From NCBI RefSeq assembly GCF_001431525.1, contig NZ_LDJH01000003.1:1-64000 (forward strand): a DNA stretch of 64,000 nucleotides, written 5' to 3'. The stretch comes from Stenotrophomonas koreensis (GTDB taxonomy: Bacteria; Pseudomonadota; Gammaproteobacteria; Xanthomonadales; Xanthomonadaceae). Below the pieces are notes generated by a model that ran no database searches, was not told the origin of the DNA, and worked only from the letters and a program-made list of their open reading frames with translations. Below, one piece after another: positions 46,407-60,119 of the stretch; within the stretch, counting starts at the first letter, position 1; each line of letters opens with the position of its first letter. Both the position numbers and the translations under genes were made by a program.

Positions 46407-48095
46407 TTACTTGGCCACGGCCGTGGTCGGTGCCGGGTACTTGCGGATCATCAGCCACTGCTGCAGCAGACCCAGGCCACCGTTGACCACCCAGTACAGC
46501 ACCAGGCCGGACGGCATGAAGGCCATCATCACACCGAAGATCAGCGGCATGAACATCATCACCTTCTGCTGCATCGGGTCCATGCCGTTCATCGGCGTCA
46601 GGCGCTGGGTAGCCCACATCACCGCAACGTTGATGATCGGCAGGATGAAGTACGGGTCACGCGCGGTCAGGTCCTGGATCCAGGCAAACCACGGCGCCTG
46701 GCGCAGCTCCACCGATTCCACCAGCACCCAGTACAGCGCGAAGAAGATCGGCATCTGGATCAGCAGCGGCAGGCAGCCACCCAGCGGATTGATCTTTTCC
46801 TTCTTGTACAGGTCCATCATCGCCATCTGGAACTTCTGGCGGTCTTCGCCATAGCGCTCCTTGAGCTGGGCGATGCGCGGCTGCACTGCACGCATCTTGG
46901 CGCCGGAACGGAACTGCGCGGCCGACAGCGGGAACATCACCAGGCGCAGCAGGATCACCAGGCCGACAATCGCCCAACCCCAGTTCTGCACCACGTTGTG
47001 CACCTTGTTCAGCACCCAGAACAGGCCCTTGCCAATCAATGCCATGGTGTCGAAGCGGCTGTAATCGACGACACGGTCCAGGCCCTTGACCTCTTCCACG
47101 GCAATCTGGTCGACCAGCTTCGGCCCCACCCACAGGCGGCCTTCGGTGCTGACCTTCTGCCCCGGCGCCACGCTGAAGCCCGGACCGTGCGATTCGATGC
47201 TGTAGCTGTTGCCGTTCTGGTTGAGCAGGAACAGCGAGGTCTGGTCCTGCTGCGGGATCCAGGCGCTGAAGAAGTGATGCTGCAGCATCGCCAGCCAGCC
47301 GCCTTCCACCACCTGGTTCAGGCGGCCATCGTCAAGGTAATCCCCATCAAAGGCACGCCGCTCATAGGCGTTGTGATACCAGGTGGCGCCGTTGAACGAG
47401 AACGAATCCGGGTTGGTCATGCCCTTGGAGATCACCGGCGGCACGCGCTGCAGGCGACGGTAGACATAGCCCTGCCATGGCGCTGCGCTGTCGTTGCTAA
47501 CCTCGTCACGCACGGCAATGGCATAGCTGCCCCGGGTGAAGGTGTAGGTACGGCGAATGCTCACGCCATCGGCGCTGGTCCAGACAAACGGCACCACCAG
47601 CGACTGCTCACCCTCGGCCAGGGTGAAATCGGTAGCGCCTTCAACACGGAAACCAGCCGCCTCCGGCACCGCCGAACCCTTTTCGCTCGCCCAGCCGGTC
47701 ACCGCGCTGTACGGATGGGTCGACTGCGTCGAGAACAGTTCCACCGGAGCGGCACCTTCTGCCTTGCTCTGTGGGAACTGCAGCAGGCGGGCCTGATCAA
47801 TGGTGCCGCCATCCAGCTCCAGGTCCAGCACATCGGTCACCACCCGCACTCGCGGCGCCGCGGTCGATGCCACCGCGCTGGCCTGCGCCTGCGGCATGCC
47901 TTCCACCGTGGCCTGCGGTACCGCCGAGGTCGGCAATGCGCCGGGCACCGAGGCCTCACCCTCCACTGACGGTACCGTCGCTGCCGCCGTGGCCGGAGTG
48001 GCAGCGGGCGTGACCTGCTCGCGGTTCCAGGCCATCCACAACAGCACGGCCACCGCCATCCAGGCGAAAATCAGAAATACACGGGTCTGGTTCAT
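46407..48095 (-). CDS. yidC: Membrane protein insertase YidC
   Basis: A 562-residue Oxa1/YidC insertase of Gram-negative type. The N-terminal membrane helix ([20 protein letters not shown]) is followed by a large periplasmic beta-sandwich domain (about 60-340) and five C-terminal helices. The hydrophilic-groove Arg lies in [12 protein letters not shown], and [20 protein letters not shown] is typical. ATG 48095 is two codons after an in-frame TTG. It begins 17 bases after the rnpA stop; no yidD lies between them. Confidence 0.96.
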   Translation of the reverse strand: MNQTRVFLIFAWMAVAVLLWMAWNREQVTPAATPATAAATVPSVEGEASVPGALPTSAVPQATVEGMPQAQASAVASTAAPRVRVVTDVLDLELDGGTIDQARLLQFPQSKAEGAAPVELFSTQSTHPYSAVTGWASEKGSAVPEAAGFRVEGATDFTLAEGEQSLVVPFVWTSADGVSIRRTYTFTRGSYAIAVRDEVSNDSAAPWQGYVYRRLQRVPPVISKGMTNPDSFSFNGATWYHNAYERRAFDGDYLDDGRLNQVVEGGWLAMLQHHFFSAWIPQQDQTSLFLLNQNGNSYSIESHGPGFSVAPGQKVSTEGRLWVGPKLVDQIAVEEVKGLDRVVDYSRFDTMALIGKGLFWVLNKVHNVVQNWGWAIVGLVILLRLVMFPLSAAQFRSGAKMRAVQPRIAQLKERYGEDRQKFQMAMMDLYKKEKINPLGGCLPLLIQMPIFFALYWVLVESVELRQAPWFAWIQDLTARDPYFILPIINVAVMWATQRLTPMNGMDPMQQKVMMFMPLIFGVMMAFMPSGLVLYWVVNGGLGLLQQWLMIRKYPAPTTAVAK

Positions 48096-48112
48096 CAGCA
48101 AGCAGGCTCGAC

Positions 48113-48553
48113 TCAGCCGGACGTAGAGGCCGGCGTGTTCATAGGAAGGGAAGCGTTTTTCCCTGGCGAGGCGATTGTGACCTCGGCACCGGCTGGCGGC
48201 AATGCGCCGGCACGGCGGAGCAGTCGTTCAAATGCCTGACGGATCTCATCGTTGCTGGCCGTCTTCGCGGCTGCACGAGCGACCACGACAAAATCGCCAC
48301 CCACCATCTGCCAGAGCAGATGGCGTGTAGCGTCTCGCAGGACTCGCTTGATACGATTACGACCCACGGCCCGCGTATCCACTTTTTTGGACACGGCAAG
48401 ACCGAGCCGCGCGGGTGTTTCACCACGCAGCCAGTGGACAGTCATCAAGGGATCGGACACCCTGCGGGCGCCGTCGAAGACCGCACTGTATTCCGAACGC
48501 GAACGAACCCGCGCAGAGCGAGGAAATCGCTTGCACGGGTCAGTAGCGTTCAT
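48113..48553 (-). CDS. rnpA: Ribonuclease P protein component
   Basis: A 146-residue RNase P protein subunit, which aids 5' maturation of tRNAs. The RNR motif is present in [13 protein letters not shown], and [14 protein letters not shown] is also typical. It is longer than the E. coli protein (119), with an Ala/Pro/Ser-rich C-terminal extension after about residue 115. The ATG at 48553 is 38 bases after the rpmH stop, in the usual rpmH-rnpA order. Confidence 0.95.
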   Translation of the reverse strand: MNATDPCKRFPRSARVRSRSEYSAVFDGARRVSDPLMTVHWLRGETPARLGLAVSKKVDTRAVGRNRIKRVLRDATRHLLWQMVGGDFVVVARAAAKTASNDEIRQAFERLLRRAGALPPAGAEVTIASPGKNASLPMNTPASTSG

Positions 48554-48591
48554 CGTCGTGTTCGCTGCTGCCGCCAGTGGCGGCGGCGCGA

Positions 48592-48732
48592 TCAAGCGCT
48601 GAGGACTTTGCGGCCCTTGGCACGACGACGCGACAGAATCTTGCGGCCGTCGGCGGTCTTCATACGGGCGCGGAAGCCGTGATCACGCTTACGCTTGAGG
48701 TTGCTGGGCTGGAAAGTACGCTTGGTGGCCAT
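48592..48732 (-). CDS. rpmH: Ribosomal protein bL34
   Basis: A 46-residue very basic protein with the bL34 sequence [20 protein letters not shown] at the start and the typical [16 protein letters not shown] end. It is a component of the large ribosomal subunit. The gene is first in the rpmH-rnpA-yidC unit, divergent from dnaA across the 254-base spacer. Confidence 0.98.
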   Translation of the reverse strand: MATKRTFQPSNLKRKRDHGFRARMKTADGRKILSRRRAKGRKVLSA

Positions 48733-48770
48733 TGGGGGCCTCTGTATGAAGTGGACGGATAGAACCGGCA

Positions 48771-48800
48771 AATCTACAGGTCAAAGCCTTGATCTGTCAA
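48771..48800 (-). promoter_or_regulatory. Predicted rpmH promoter
   Basis: On the minus strand a perfect -35 TTGACA (48795-48800), an 18-base spacer and a -10 TAGATT (48771-48776) lie just upstream of rpmH. The leader would be about 35 bases. Confidence 0.55.
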
Positions 48801-48840
48801 GGAACACTTGACATTTCCATTCATCCGCCTGTGCACACCT

Positions 48841-48871
48841 TGTGGATGGCTTTGTGAATAACTGTGGACAG
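48841..48871. promoter_or_regulatory. Phased DnaA-box cluster upstream of dnaA
   Basis: Three same-direction DnaA-box-like 9-mers follow each other: TGTGGATGG (48841), TGTGAATAA (48853, perfect consensus) and TGTGGACAG (48863). The 12- and 10-base steps would place them on nearly the same face of the helix. The position between rpmH and dnaA fits autoregulation of dnaA by its product. Confidence 0.6.
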
Positions 48872-48986
48872 AGCATTCACGCCGCCCGCGTCCAGTGGTA
48901 GTCTGGGGCCCCGTTTCCCTTGACTTGGCAGGACGTGCGGCGCGCTACCTGGCGCCTGTGCGCGCCGAGCTTTTGATGAATTCCCC

Positions 48987-50315
48987 ATGGATGTCTGGTC
49001 CCGTTGTCTAGAGCGCCTCGAAGCGGAATTTCCGCCCGAGGATGTCCACACCTGGTTGAAACCGCTGCAGGCTGACGTGCGCGACGACGCAACGGTGCTG
49101 TATGCGCCGAATGCCTTCATCGTTGAACAGGTCCGCGAACGCTACCTGCCACGGATCCGTGAGCTGGTGCATTACTTTGCCGGGCACGCCGATGTCGGCC
49201 TGGAAATCGGTTCGCGGCCCAAGCCGGTCGAAGCCCTGCCGCCGCCGCCAAGCCAGTTTGCCGCCGCACCGGCACCGGCGCCGTTGCCTTTCAATGGCAA
49301 TCTGGACTCGCACTACACCTTTGCCAACTTCGTTGAAGGCCGCAGCAACCAGCTCGGTCTGGCCGCCGCCTTCCAGGCCGCACAGAAGCCGGGCGACCGG
49401 GCACACAACCCCCTGCTGCTGTACGGCGGTACCGGCCTGGGCAAGACCCACCTGATGCTGGCCGCCGGCAACGCCATGCGGCAGATCAACCCGAACGCCC
49501 GCGTGCTATACCTGCGCTCGGAACAGTTCTTCAGTGCGATGATCCGTGCATTGCAGGAAAAGACCATGGATCAGTTCAAGCGCCAGTTCCAGCAGGTGGA
49601 CGCGCTGCTGATCGATGACATCCAGTTCTTTGCCGGCAAGGACCGTACCCAGGAAGAGTTCTTCCACACCTTCAACGCACTGTTTGACGGCAAGCAACAG
49701 ATCATCCTGACCTGTGACCGCTATCCGCGCGAAGTCGAAGGGCTGGAAGCACGCCTGAAATCCCGCCTGGCCTGGGGCCTTTCAGTGGCCATCGAGCCGC
49801 CGGATTTTGAAACCCGGGCGGCAATCGTGCTGGCCAAGGCCCGCGAACGCGGTGCCGAGATACCCGATGACGTCGCGTTCCTGATCGCCAAGAAGATGCG
49901 CTCCAACGTGCGTGACCTGGAAGGTGCCCTGAATACGCTGACCGCCCGCGCCAACTTCACCGGCCGGGCGATCACCACCGAGTTTGCGCAGGAAACCCTG
50001 CGTGACCTGTTGCGGGCCCAGCAGCAGGCCATTTCCATCCCCAACATCCAGAAAACCGTTGCCGATTACTACGGCTTGCAGATCAAGGACTTGCTGTCCA
50101 AGCGCCGCACCCGTTCGCTGGCCAGGCCACGCCAGGTCGCCATGGCGCTGACCAAGGAATTGACCGAGCACAGCCTGCCGGAAATCGGTGATGCCTTTGC
50201 CGGCCGTGACCACACCACCGTGTTGCACGCCTGCCGGCAGATCAAGCTGTTGATGGAAACCGACGGCAAGCTGCGGGAAGACTGGGACAAGCTGATCCGC
50301 AAGCTCAGTGAATGA
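48987..50315 (+). CDS. dnaA: Chromosomal replication initiator protein DnaA
   Basis: A 442-residue initiator that binds DnaA boxes and opens oriC. Domain I (about 1-85) begins [22 protein letters not shown] short Pro/Ala-rich linker follows. The AAA+ domain has Walker A GGTGLGKT (147-154) and Walker [10 protein letters not shown]. The C-terminal helix-turn-helix domain carries the DnaA signature [14 protein letters not shown]. Replication origin sequences flank it on both sides. Confidence 0.98.
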   Translation: MDVWSRCLERLEAEFPPEDVHTWLKPLQADVRDDATVLYAPNAFIVEQVRERYLPRIRELVHYFAGHADVGLEIGSRPKPVEALPPPPSQFAAAPAPAPLPFNGNLDSHYTFANFVEGRSNQLGLAAAFQAAQKPGDRAHNPLLLYGGTGLGKTHLMLAAGNAMRQINPNARVLYLRSEQFFSAMIRALQEKTMDQFKRQFQQVDALLIDDIQFFAGKDRTQEEFFHTFNALFDGKQQIILTCDRYPREVEGLEARLKSRLAWGLSVAIEPPDFETRAAIVLAKARERGAEIPDDVAFLIAKKMRSNVRDLEGALNTLTARANFTGRAITTEFAQETLRDLLRAQQQAISIPNIQKTVADYYGLQIKDLLSKRRTRSLARPRQVAMALTKELTEHSLPEIGDAFAGRDHTTVLHACRQIKLLMETDGKLREDWDKLIRKLSE

Positions 50316-50590
50316 TGCCGCCTTGCCAGGCAGACGTCACCGCACAACTTGGTGCACAGTGCGGTAGCAAGGGCGGGAGAATCTGTGGATAAAAGCGCAA
50401 GGTTTCATCGCAGAAAACTTATCCACAAGATCACCCACGGCTTCAAGGTAAGTGATCCAAAGCCTTTTTGACATAAATTTTGCTTTTAAATCAATCGTTT
50501 ATGCGGAAAACAACGGTTATCCAGCGCTACCATCACCACCAAGCTTTTGATTTATTCCACATCTTTTAAAGCATAGGGGCACCGAACCAC
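50316..50590. other. Predicted chromosomal origin oriC (dnaA/dnaN spacer)
   Basis: This 275-base spacer holds two perfect DnaA boxes in opposite orientation (TGTGGATAA 50384-50392, TTATCCACA 50419-50427) and a near match (TTATCCAGC 50517-50525). Strikingly AT-rich sequence lies at 50460-50510 and 50540-50575, including ACATAAATTTTGCTTTTAAA, a plausible unwinding element. From memory, the minimal oriC of X. campestris was mapped to a spacer of nearly this size with three consensus boxes. The call combines visible boxes with that parallel. Confidence 0.82.
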
Positions 50591-51691
50591 ATGCGTTTTT
50601 CTCTCCAGCGCGAAGCTTTCCTCAAGCCGTTGGCACAAGTGGTCAACGTGGTTGAACGACGTCAAACCTTGCCGGTGCTGGCCAATTTCCTGGTCCAGGT
50701 CAAAGACGGTCAACTTTCCTTGACCGGTACCGATCTGGAAGTGGAAATGGTTTCGCGCATCAGCGTGGACAATGCCAACGATGGTGAAACCACGATCCCG
50801 GCACGCAAACTTTTCGATATCGTGCGGGCGCTGCCCGATGGCAGCGTGATTACCGTTGCCCAGACCGGTGACAAGGTCACCGTTTCTGCCGGACGCAGCC
50901 GCTTCACCCTGGCCACCCTGCCCTCCAATGACTTCCCTTCGGTGGATGAAGTCGAAGCCACCGATCGCATTGCGATCAGTGAAGCGACCTTGAAGGAGCT
51001 GATCGAGCGGACGTCGTTTGCAATGGCGCAGCAGGACGTCCGTTACTACCTCAACGGGCTGTTGTTTGATGTGCGCGATACGTTGTTGCGTTGTGTCGCC
51101 ACTGATGGCCACCGCTTGGCCCTGTGCGAGACCCCGCTGGAAACCGGCACCGGCAACAAGCGGCAGATCATTGTTCCGCGCAAGGGTGTCACCGAACTGC
51201 AGCGTCTTCTGGAAGGCGGTGACCGGGAAATCGAGCTGGAAATCGGCCGCAGCCACATCCGCATGAAGCGCGATGATGCGATGTTCACTTCCAAGCTCAT
51301 TGATGGCCGTTTCCCGGATTACGAGGCGGTCATTCCGATTGGTGCCGACCGTCTGGTTACGGTGGATCGCGAGTTGTTGAAGGCTTCGTTGCAACGTGCA
51401 GCGATTCTTTCCAATGAAAAATACCGTGGTGTCCGGGTTGAAGTGTCGCCGGGCCAGCTCAAGATCAGCGCACACAACCCAGAACAGGAAGAAGCCCAGG
51501 ACGAGGTGGAAGTGGATACCCAGGTCAGTGATCTGGCAATCGGCTTCAACGTCAATTACCTGCTGGATGCGCTTTCGGCCTTGAGGGATGAGCAAGTCGT
51601 CATCCAACTGCGTGACTCGAACTCCTCTGCCCTGGTCCGCGAAGCGTCGAATGAAAAGTCGCGCCATGTTGTGATGCCACTGCGCTTGTGA
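50591..51691 (+). CDS. dnaN: DNA polymerase III sliding clamp (beta subunit)
   Basis: A 366-residue clamp protein that encircles DNA and tethers polymerase III. The N-terminal MRFSLQREAFLKPL, the stretch ERRQTLPVLANFLVQV and the C-terminal HVVMPLRL are family hallmarks. The length is that of the E. coli protein (366). It follows oriC and is ended by a strong hairpin after an intervening parS site. Confidence 0.98.
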   Translation: MRFSLQREAFLKPLAQVVNVVERRQTLPVLANFLVQVKDGQLSLTGTDLEVEMVSRISVDNANDGETTIPARKLFDIVRALPDGSVITVAQTGDKVTVSAGRSRFTLATLPSNDFPSVDEVEATDRIAISEATLKELIERTSFAMAQQDVRYYLNGLLFDVRDTLLRCVATDGHRLALCETPLETGTGNKRQIIVPRKGVTELQRLLEGGDREIELEIGRSHIRMKRDDAMFTSKLIDGRFPDYEAVIPIGADRLVTVDRELLKASLQRAAILSNEKYRGVRVEVSPGQLKISAHNPEQEEAQDEVEVDTQVSDLAIGFNVNYLLDALSALRDEQVVIQLRDSNSSALVREASNEKSRHVVMPLRL

Positions 51692-51696
51692 CCGCA

Positions 51697-51712
51697 TGTT
51701 CCACGTGGAACA
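51697..51712. promoter_or_regulatory. parS site 1
   Basis: TGTTCCACGTGGAACA is a perfect 16-bp palindrome identical to the parS type used by gammaproteobacterial ParB. It lies five bases after the dnaN stop. The same 16-mer occurs again inside recF, 1.9 kb away. It is a nucleation site for ParB spreading in chromosome segregation. Confidence 0.9.
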
Positions 51713-51715
51713 GTG

Positions 51716-51746
51716 AAAGAAACCCGGCTCAGGCCGGGTTTCTTTT
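51716..51746. terminator. Rho-independent terminator after dnaN
   Basis: A long stem (GAAACCCGGC / GCCGGGTTTC, extendable by A-T pairs) with loop TCAG ends in TTTT. It stands directly after parS site 1 and should separate dnaN from recF transcription, implying recF has its own promoter in the following spacer. Confidence 0.9.
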
Positions 51747-52544
51747 CGCTGGAAAAGCTGTATTGGCAGCGAATTGCGTGATGTTTTCAGCGGCCAGAGG
51801 GTTGCTGCACCAGTGCTTTTTGCATCCATGGACATTGGCACGCCAGGCGCCAGGCGGCAGACGTGAAGTGTTGTTGGATTGCCAGTCTGGCTGGCGCTGC
51901 AAATGGCAGGGCACAGGGAAATGCGTTGCACATGGCCAATTTCTTGAAATCTGCAGGACCATTGCCCGCGTGGACGTACAGATTTGAAGAATCTGCGGCG
52001 CTTTCACCCGCTGACGCTATTGAAACGGTCAAGCCATGGCTGTTCTCAATGAACGCTGTTGCACGTAGACGAAAAATCCGGAGGACACCGATGCGGCTGG
52101 ATTGCCAGATTTCGCGATTCCAACCGCTTGCCTTCTGATGCCGAGGGACAGTGCCGCTGGCCAGGCTTGAATTTAGCTATAAATCTAAAGCCAGGTGGAG
52201 CATGGGCTCTGTGGATTTCTTCAAAAAAACAGGTAATCCATTGATTTTAAATGGATAAATGTAACTGAAAGGTCGGTGGGGAAGTGGCGTTGAAGTACCC
52301 TATGAAGCTGTGGATAACTTTCCCTTGCGGGATTGGCTTGCCTTTTATCCACAGCCAATCCTGTGCTTATGTCCTGTTTATGCAGAGCTTTTGCTTGGTT
52401 TTGCTGTTTTTTTGACCAGCTCCAGGCTTTTCCGGTGCGTTGAAACGCTTTGCGCAGCCCTTGAGCGCTGCTGCGGTGGAAAACCTCACTGTGCTGCAGT
52501 GGTAGAGTGGGCCCCCTTGTCCTGGCCGTAGTGCTGTTTTCGCG
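51747..52544. other. Long dnaN-recF spacer with DnaA boxes
   Basis: About 800 bases without a convincing gene; short frames on both strands lack ribosome-binding sites and protein-like composition. The sequence looks less GC-rich than its neighbours. It contains an AT-rich patch at about 52215-52260 (TTGATTTTAAATGGATAAA). DnaA boxes occur at 52309-52317 (TGTGGATAA) and 52345-52353 (TTATCCACA), with a partial one, TGTGGATTT, at 52210. The last 100 bases before recF are T-rich and presumably hold its promoter. It could be an accessory origin or DnaA-titration region. Confidence 0.55.
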
Positions 52545-56205
<3,661 letters not shown>

Positions 56206-56208
56206 TCG

Positions 56209-56232
56209 AACGGGGGCTGCAAGGCCCCCGTT
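56209..56232 (+). terminator. Hairpin after gyrB
   Basis: A stem AACGGGGGC / GCCCCCGTT three bases after the gyrB stop, followed by a weakly T-rich stretch. It is a probable terminator before the CPBP protease gene, with possible read-through. Confidence 0.6.
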
Positions 56233-56250
56233 GCTTATGGATTGCCTGTA

Positions 56251-57024
56251 ATGAAACAACCACCACCGCCGCCGTTCCTGTCTCCCTCCGCTAGCACCGC
56301 CGCCTGGGTGGGCTTCACTGCCGATACCCTGCTGGCGATCGGCTTGATGCTGGTGCTGAGCCTGTTTGCCGGTATCTGTCTGGCGTTGTTCAACGTTTCG
56401 TCCGGACAGAACCAGGCAGCGCCCGGAGTGCTGGCGCAGATGCTGATTGCCATCGTCGCCACCGGAGGGACGGCAGCGGTCCTGTACCTGTGGCGCCGGC
56501 GCGCCACGGCGGCAGAAAAGGCCGCTTCGTTGCAGGCCATCCATCGCCGCCGTACCTGGGTGACCAGCGTGCTGGCGGGGGCGGCCGTGTTTGTGGGCAG
56601 CCTGGTGGTTTCCTGGCTGTTTTCAAGGCTCAGCGCCTTGCCGGCACCCAGCAACAACGCACTGATGCAGCAGGCGCGTGAGCAGTACCCGGTGTTGCTG
56701 GTGGTCTTTGCGGTGGGGCTGGCACCGTTGTACGAGGAGCTGCTGTTCCGGCGCGTGCTGTTCGGGCGCCTGGCGGCCGCCGGGCTGGTGCTGCCGGGGA
56801 TAGTCCTGAGCAGCCTGCTGTTTGCCGTGGTGCATGAAATTCCTGGACTGAGCGCCAACAGCTGGCCGGGCATGCTGCAGCTATGGCTGATCTATGGTGG
56901 GATGGGTGCTGTCTTTGCCTGGTTGTACCAGCGCACCGGAACCTTGCTGGCGCCGATCCTGGCCCATGCGGTCAACAATGGCGCGGCGTTGATCATGCTG
57001 ATGCTGGGCTTAAGTTCGGGCTGA
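56251..57024 (+). CDS. CPBP-family intramembrane metalloprotease
   Basis: A 257-residue membrane protein with about six to eight helices. The CPBP (Abi/Rce1-like) metal motifs are EELLFRR (about 162-168), a His in LLFAVVHE and HAVNN near the C-terminus. Members act as prenyl-protein proteases or in bacteriocin self-immunity; the substrate is unknown. ATG 56251 is preferred over an in-frame TTG three codons earlier. Confidence 0.88.
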   Translation: MKQPPPPPFLSPSASTAAWVGFTADTLLAIGLMLVLSLFAGICLALFNVSSGQNQAAPGVLAQMLIAIVATGGTAAVLYLWRRRATAAEKAASLQAIHRRRTWVTSVLAGAAVFVGSLVVSWLFSRLSALPAPSNNALMQQAREQYPVLLVVFAVGLAPLYEELLFRRVLFGRLAAAGLVLPGIVLSSLLFAVVHEIPGLSANSWPGMLQLWLIYGGMGAVFAWLYQRTGTLLAPILAHAVNNGAALIMLMLGLSSG

Positions 57025-57098
57025 ATCTGCCGCTGAATGGGTGACAGCGCGTCCGCTGCCTGGGTCACACTGTGTCGGTCGAATTGGGATGATCTGCG

Positions 57099-57905
57099 AT
57101 GAAACGCTTGACCCTTTTGCTAACTACGGCGGTTGTCCTGGCTGGCTGCGCCACCACCACCTCGCCCACCGGGCGGCGGCAGGCTACCGGTGCGGTATCC
57201 CAGGCGCAGCTGAACCAGATGGGGGCGCAGGCCTTTGCCGAGGCCAAGGCCAAGCAGAAGCTTTCCACTGACGCCAGAGCCAATGCCTATGTGCGCTGCG
57301 TGGTCAATGCGCTGGTGGCACAGCTGCCGGCCCAGCAACGTGGTATTGCCTGGGAAGTGGCCCTGTTCCAGGACGACAGTGCCAATGCCTTTGCGTTGCC
57401 GGGCGGGAAGGTCGGTGTCAACACCGGGATCTTCAAGGTGGCGACCAACCAGGACCAGCTGGCCGCGGTACTGGCCCATGAAATCGTCCATGTGGTTGCC
57501 AACCATCACGATGAACGCATCACCCGCCAGATGGGTACCCAGATGGGCCTGAGCGTGATCAGCGTGCTGGTCGGTGGTGCCTATGGCGAAGCCGCAGGGC
57601 AGACCGTAGGCCAGCTGGGAGGCATCGGTGCCCAGGCCGGCTTCCTGCTGCCCAATTCACGCCAACAGGAAAGCGAGGCCGATGTGGTGGGGCAACAACT
57701 GATGGCCCAGGCCGGCTTTGACCCTGCCCAGGCGGTGGACCTGTGGCGGAACATGCAATCGGTCGCCGGCTCACGCTCACCGCAGTGGATGTCCACCCAT
57801 CCTGATCCGAGCAATCGGATCAGCAAGTTGGCTGCTGATGCCCCCACGTTGCAGTCGATCTCCCAACAGGCCCGTGCAGCAGGGCGCAATCCACGCTGTG
57901 GCTGA
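57099..57905 (+). CDS. Periplasmic M48-family metalloprotease lipoprotein
   Basis: A 268-residue zinc protease with a lipoprotein signal (LLTTAVVLAGC, Cys 17). The zinc motif HEIVH is at residues 127-131 and the third ligand lies in ESEADVVG. It resembles the soluble Oma1-like lipoproteins LoiP and YcaL, which act in outer-membrane protein quality control. The C-terminal MSTHPDPSNRISKL is also typical. The residue after the lipid Cys is Ala, which favours outer-membrane targeting. Confidence 0.92.
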   Translation: MKRLTLLLTTAVVLAGCATTTSPTGRRQATGAVSQAQLNQMGAQAFAEAKAKQKLSTDARANAYVRCVVNALVAQLPAQQRGIAWEVALFQDDSANAFALPGGKVGVNTGIFKVATNQDQLAAVLAHEIVHVVANHHDERITRQMGTQMGLSVISVLVGGAYGEAAGQTVGQLGGIGAQAGFLLPNSRQQESEADVVGQQLMAQAGFDPAQAVDLWRNMQSVAGSRSPQWMSTHPDPSNRISKLAADAPTLQSISQQARAAGRNPRCG

Positions 57906-58034
57906 AAGGCCGGCAGATGAAAATCGCCCCAAAGTGCGATTTCTTGGATAACAACTTTCTGCTACGTTTGACGCCCTGTTGCCGCGGGCAACCCATCCCC
58001 TGCCATTGATGGCGGCCAGTACGAGGTCCTTCCC

Positions 58035-59228
58035 ATGCTATTCCGCAACCACAAGCAAGTTTTGCTTTCCGTTGTCATTGCTACCGCGCTGAGTGGTGCG
58101 GTGATTGTCGATGCCGCCGCCCAGTCGCGTTCGGCCGAGCGTGCCAACCGCGGAGGCCGTCAAGCGGCAAAACCGGAAGTCCTGTTCCCCGAGGCAACCC
58201 GCGTCGAGCCGGAGACCAAGGCGTCCAGCCGCCTGCAGGGCAAGCTCAACAAGCTGTTTGCGGCCTACAACAAGGACGATTTCGAGCAGACCCGTACCCT
58301 GGCCGATGAGCTTCTGGCCACCGAAACCGCCAATGCCTATGAGAAGGCGGTATCGGCGCAACTGGCTGCTCAGGCCGCTTACAACAGCGATGACAATGCC
58401 GCCGCCAAGGCTTACCTACAGCAGACGGTCCAGTTCAATGGCTTGGACAACAATGGCCATCTGCAGTCGTTGCTGATGTTGGCGCAGCTTCAGCTGCAGG
58501 ACGAAGAGTACGAAGCGGGCCTGGCGAATCTTGACAAGTTCTTCACCGAGAGCCAGTCCAAGCGTGCCGAGGACCTGATCATCAAGGGCCAGGCCCTGTA
58601 CCAGACCGAGCGCTATGCCGAGGCCATTCCGGTGCTGCAGCAGGCCATCGCTGCCAGTACCGAGCCGAAGGACCAGTGGAACCAGCTGCTGATGGCCGCC
58701 TACTCCAGCAATGACCAGGTTGCCGAAGCAGTCGCCGTGGCGCGCCAGATTGCCGAGCGCAACCCGGATGACAAGCGCGCCCAGATCAATCTGGCCAGCA
58801 TGTACATGCAGGCGGATCAGATGGACCAGGCGGCTGCCGTGATGGAGAAGCTGCGTGTTGCCGGGCAATTGACCGAAGAGCGCGAATACCGCCAGCTGTA
58901 TTCGATCTATGCCAATACCGAGAACGCCGAGAACAAGGTCATTGAAGTCATCAATGAAGGCTTGGGCAAGGGCGTTCTGAAGGATGATCACCAAGTCTAT
59001 CTGGCCCTGGCCCAGTCCTACTACTTCACCGACCGCATCCCGCAGGCGATCGAGGCCTGGCAGAAGGCGGCTCCGCTGTCGCCCAATGGCGAGACCTATC
59101 TGAACCTGGCGCGTGTGCTGCACGGCGAAGGCCGGATTCCGGAAGCGCGCGAAGCTGCCCGCCAGGCATTGGCCAAGGGTGGACTGCGCAAGCCGGAAGA
59201 TGCACAGAAAATCATCAACCTGAAGTAA
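58035..59228 (+). CDS. Exported tetratricopeptide-repeat protein
   Basis: A 397-residue protein with an N-terminal signal-like segment (VVIATALSGAVIVDAAAQS). It has six or more TPR-like helical pairs from about residue 70 to the end, for example ALYQTERYAEAIPVLQQAI and RVLHGEGRIPEAREAARQAL. No enzymatic motif is seen. It precedes tonB-exbB-exbD by 146 bases on the same strand, so a scaffold role in TonB-linked transport is possible but unproven. Confidence 0.8.
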   Translation: MLFRNHKQVLLSVVIATALSGAVIVDAAAQSRSAERANRGGRQAAKPEVLFPEATRVEPETKASSRLQGKLNKLFAAYNKDDFEQTRTLADELLATETANAYEKAVSAQLAAQAAYNSDDNAAAKAYLQQTVQFNGLDNNGHLQSLLMLAQLQLQDEEYEAGLANLDKFFTESQSKRAEDLIIKGQALYQTERYAEAIPVLQQAIAASTEPKDQWNQLLMAAYSSNDQVAEAVAVARQIAERNPDDKRAQINLASMYMQADQMDQAAAVMEKLRVAGQLTEEREYRQLYSIYANTENAENKVIEVINEGLGKGVLKDDHQVYLALAQSYYFTDRIPQAIEAWQKAAPLSPNGETYLNLARVLHGEGRIPEAREAARQALAKGGLRKPEDAQKIINLK

Positions 59229-59374
59229 GTGGGAATAACGCCTGAATGCCTGCTACAAGTGTGCGCAGGTACTCAGGATTGGTATAAGCTTGGAGGTTCG
59301 TGCGGTGTCATGCACCGCTGAACCTGGGGTAACATTTTTTGCTGCCCCGGCCCCAACAATGAGCTCTTAGGCGC

Positions 59375-60043
<669 letters not shown>

Positions 60044-60119
60044 TGGCTGCAGGCGGATACTCCCACCGCCCACAGCCTAGCTCCACCCATCAATACCACT
60101 CTTAACAAAGGTAAGCGTC

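Noticed and set aside
51863..52138. Small open frames in the dnaN-recF spacer
   Set aside because: Overlapping frames on both strands, no ribosome-binding site, and unusual Trp/Cys-rich composition suggest chance.
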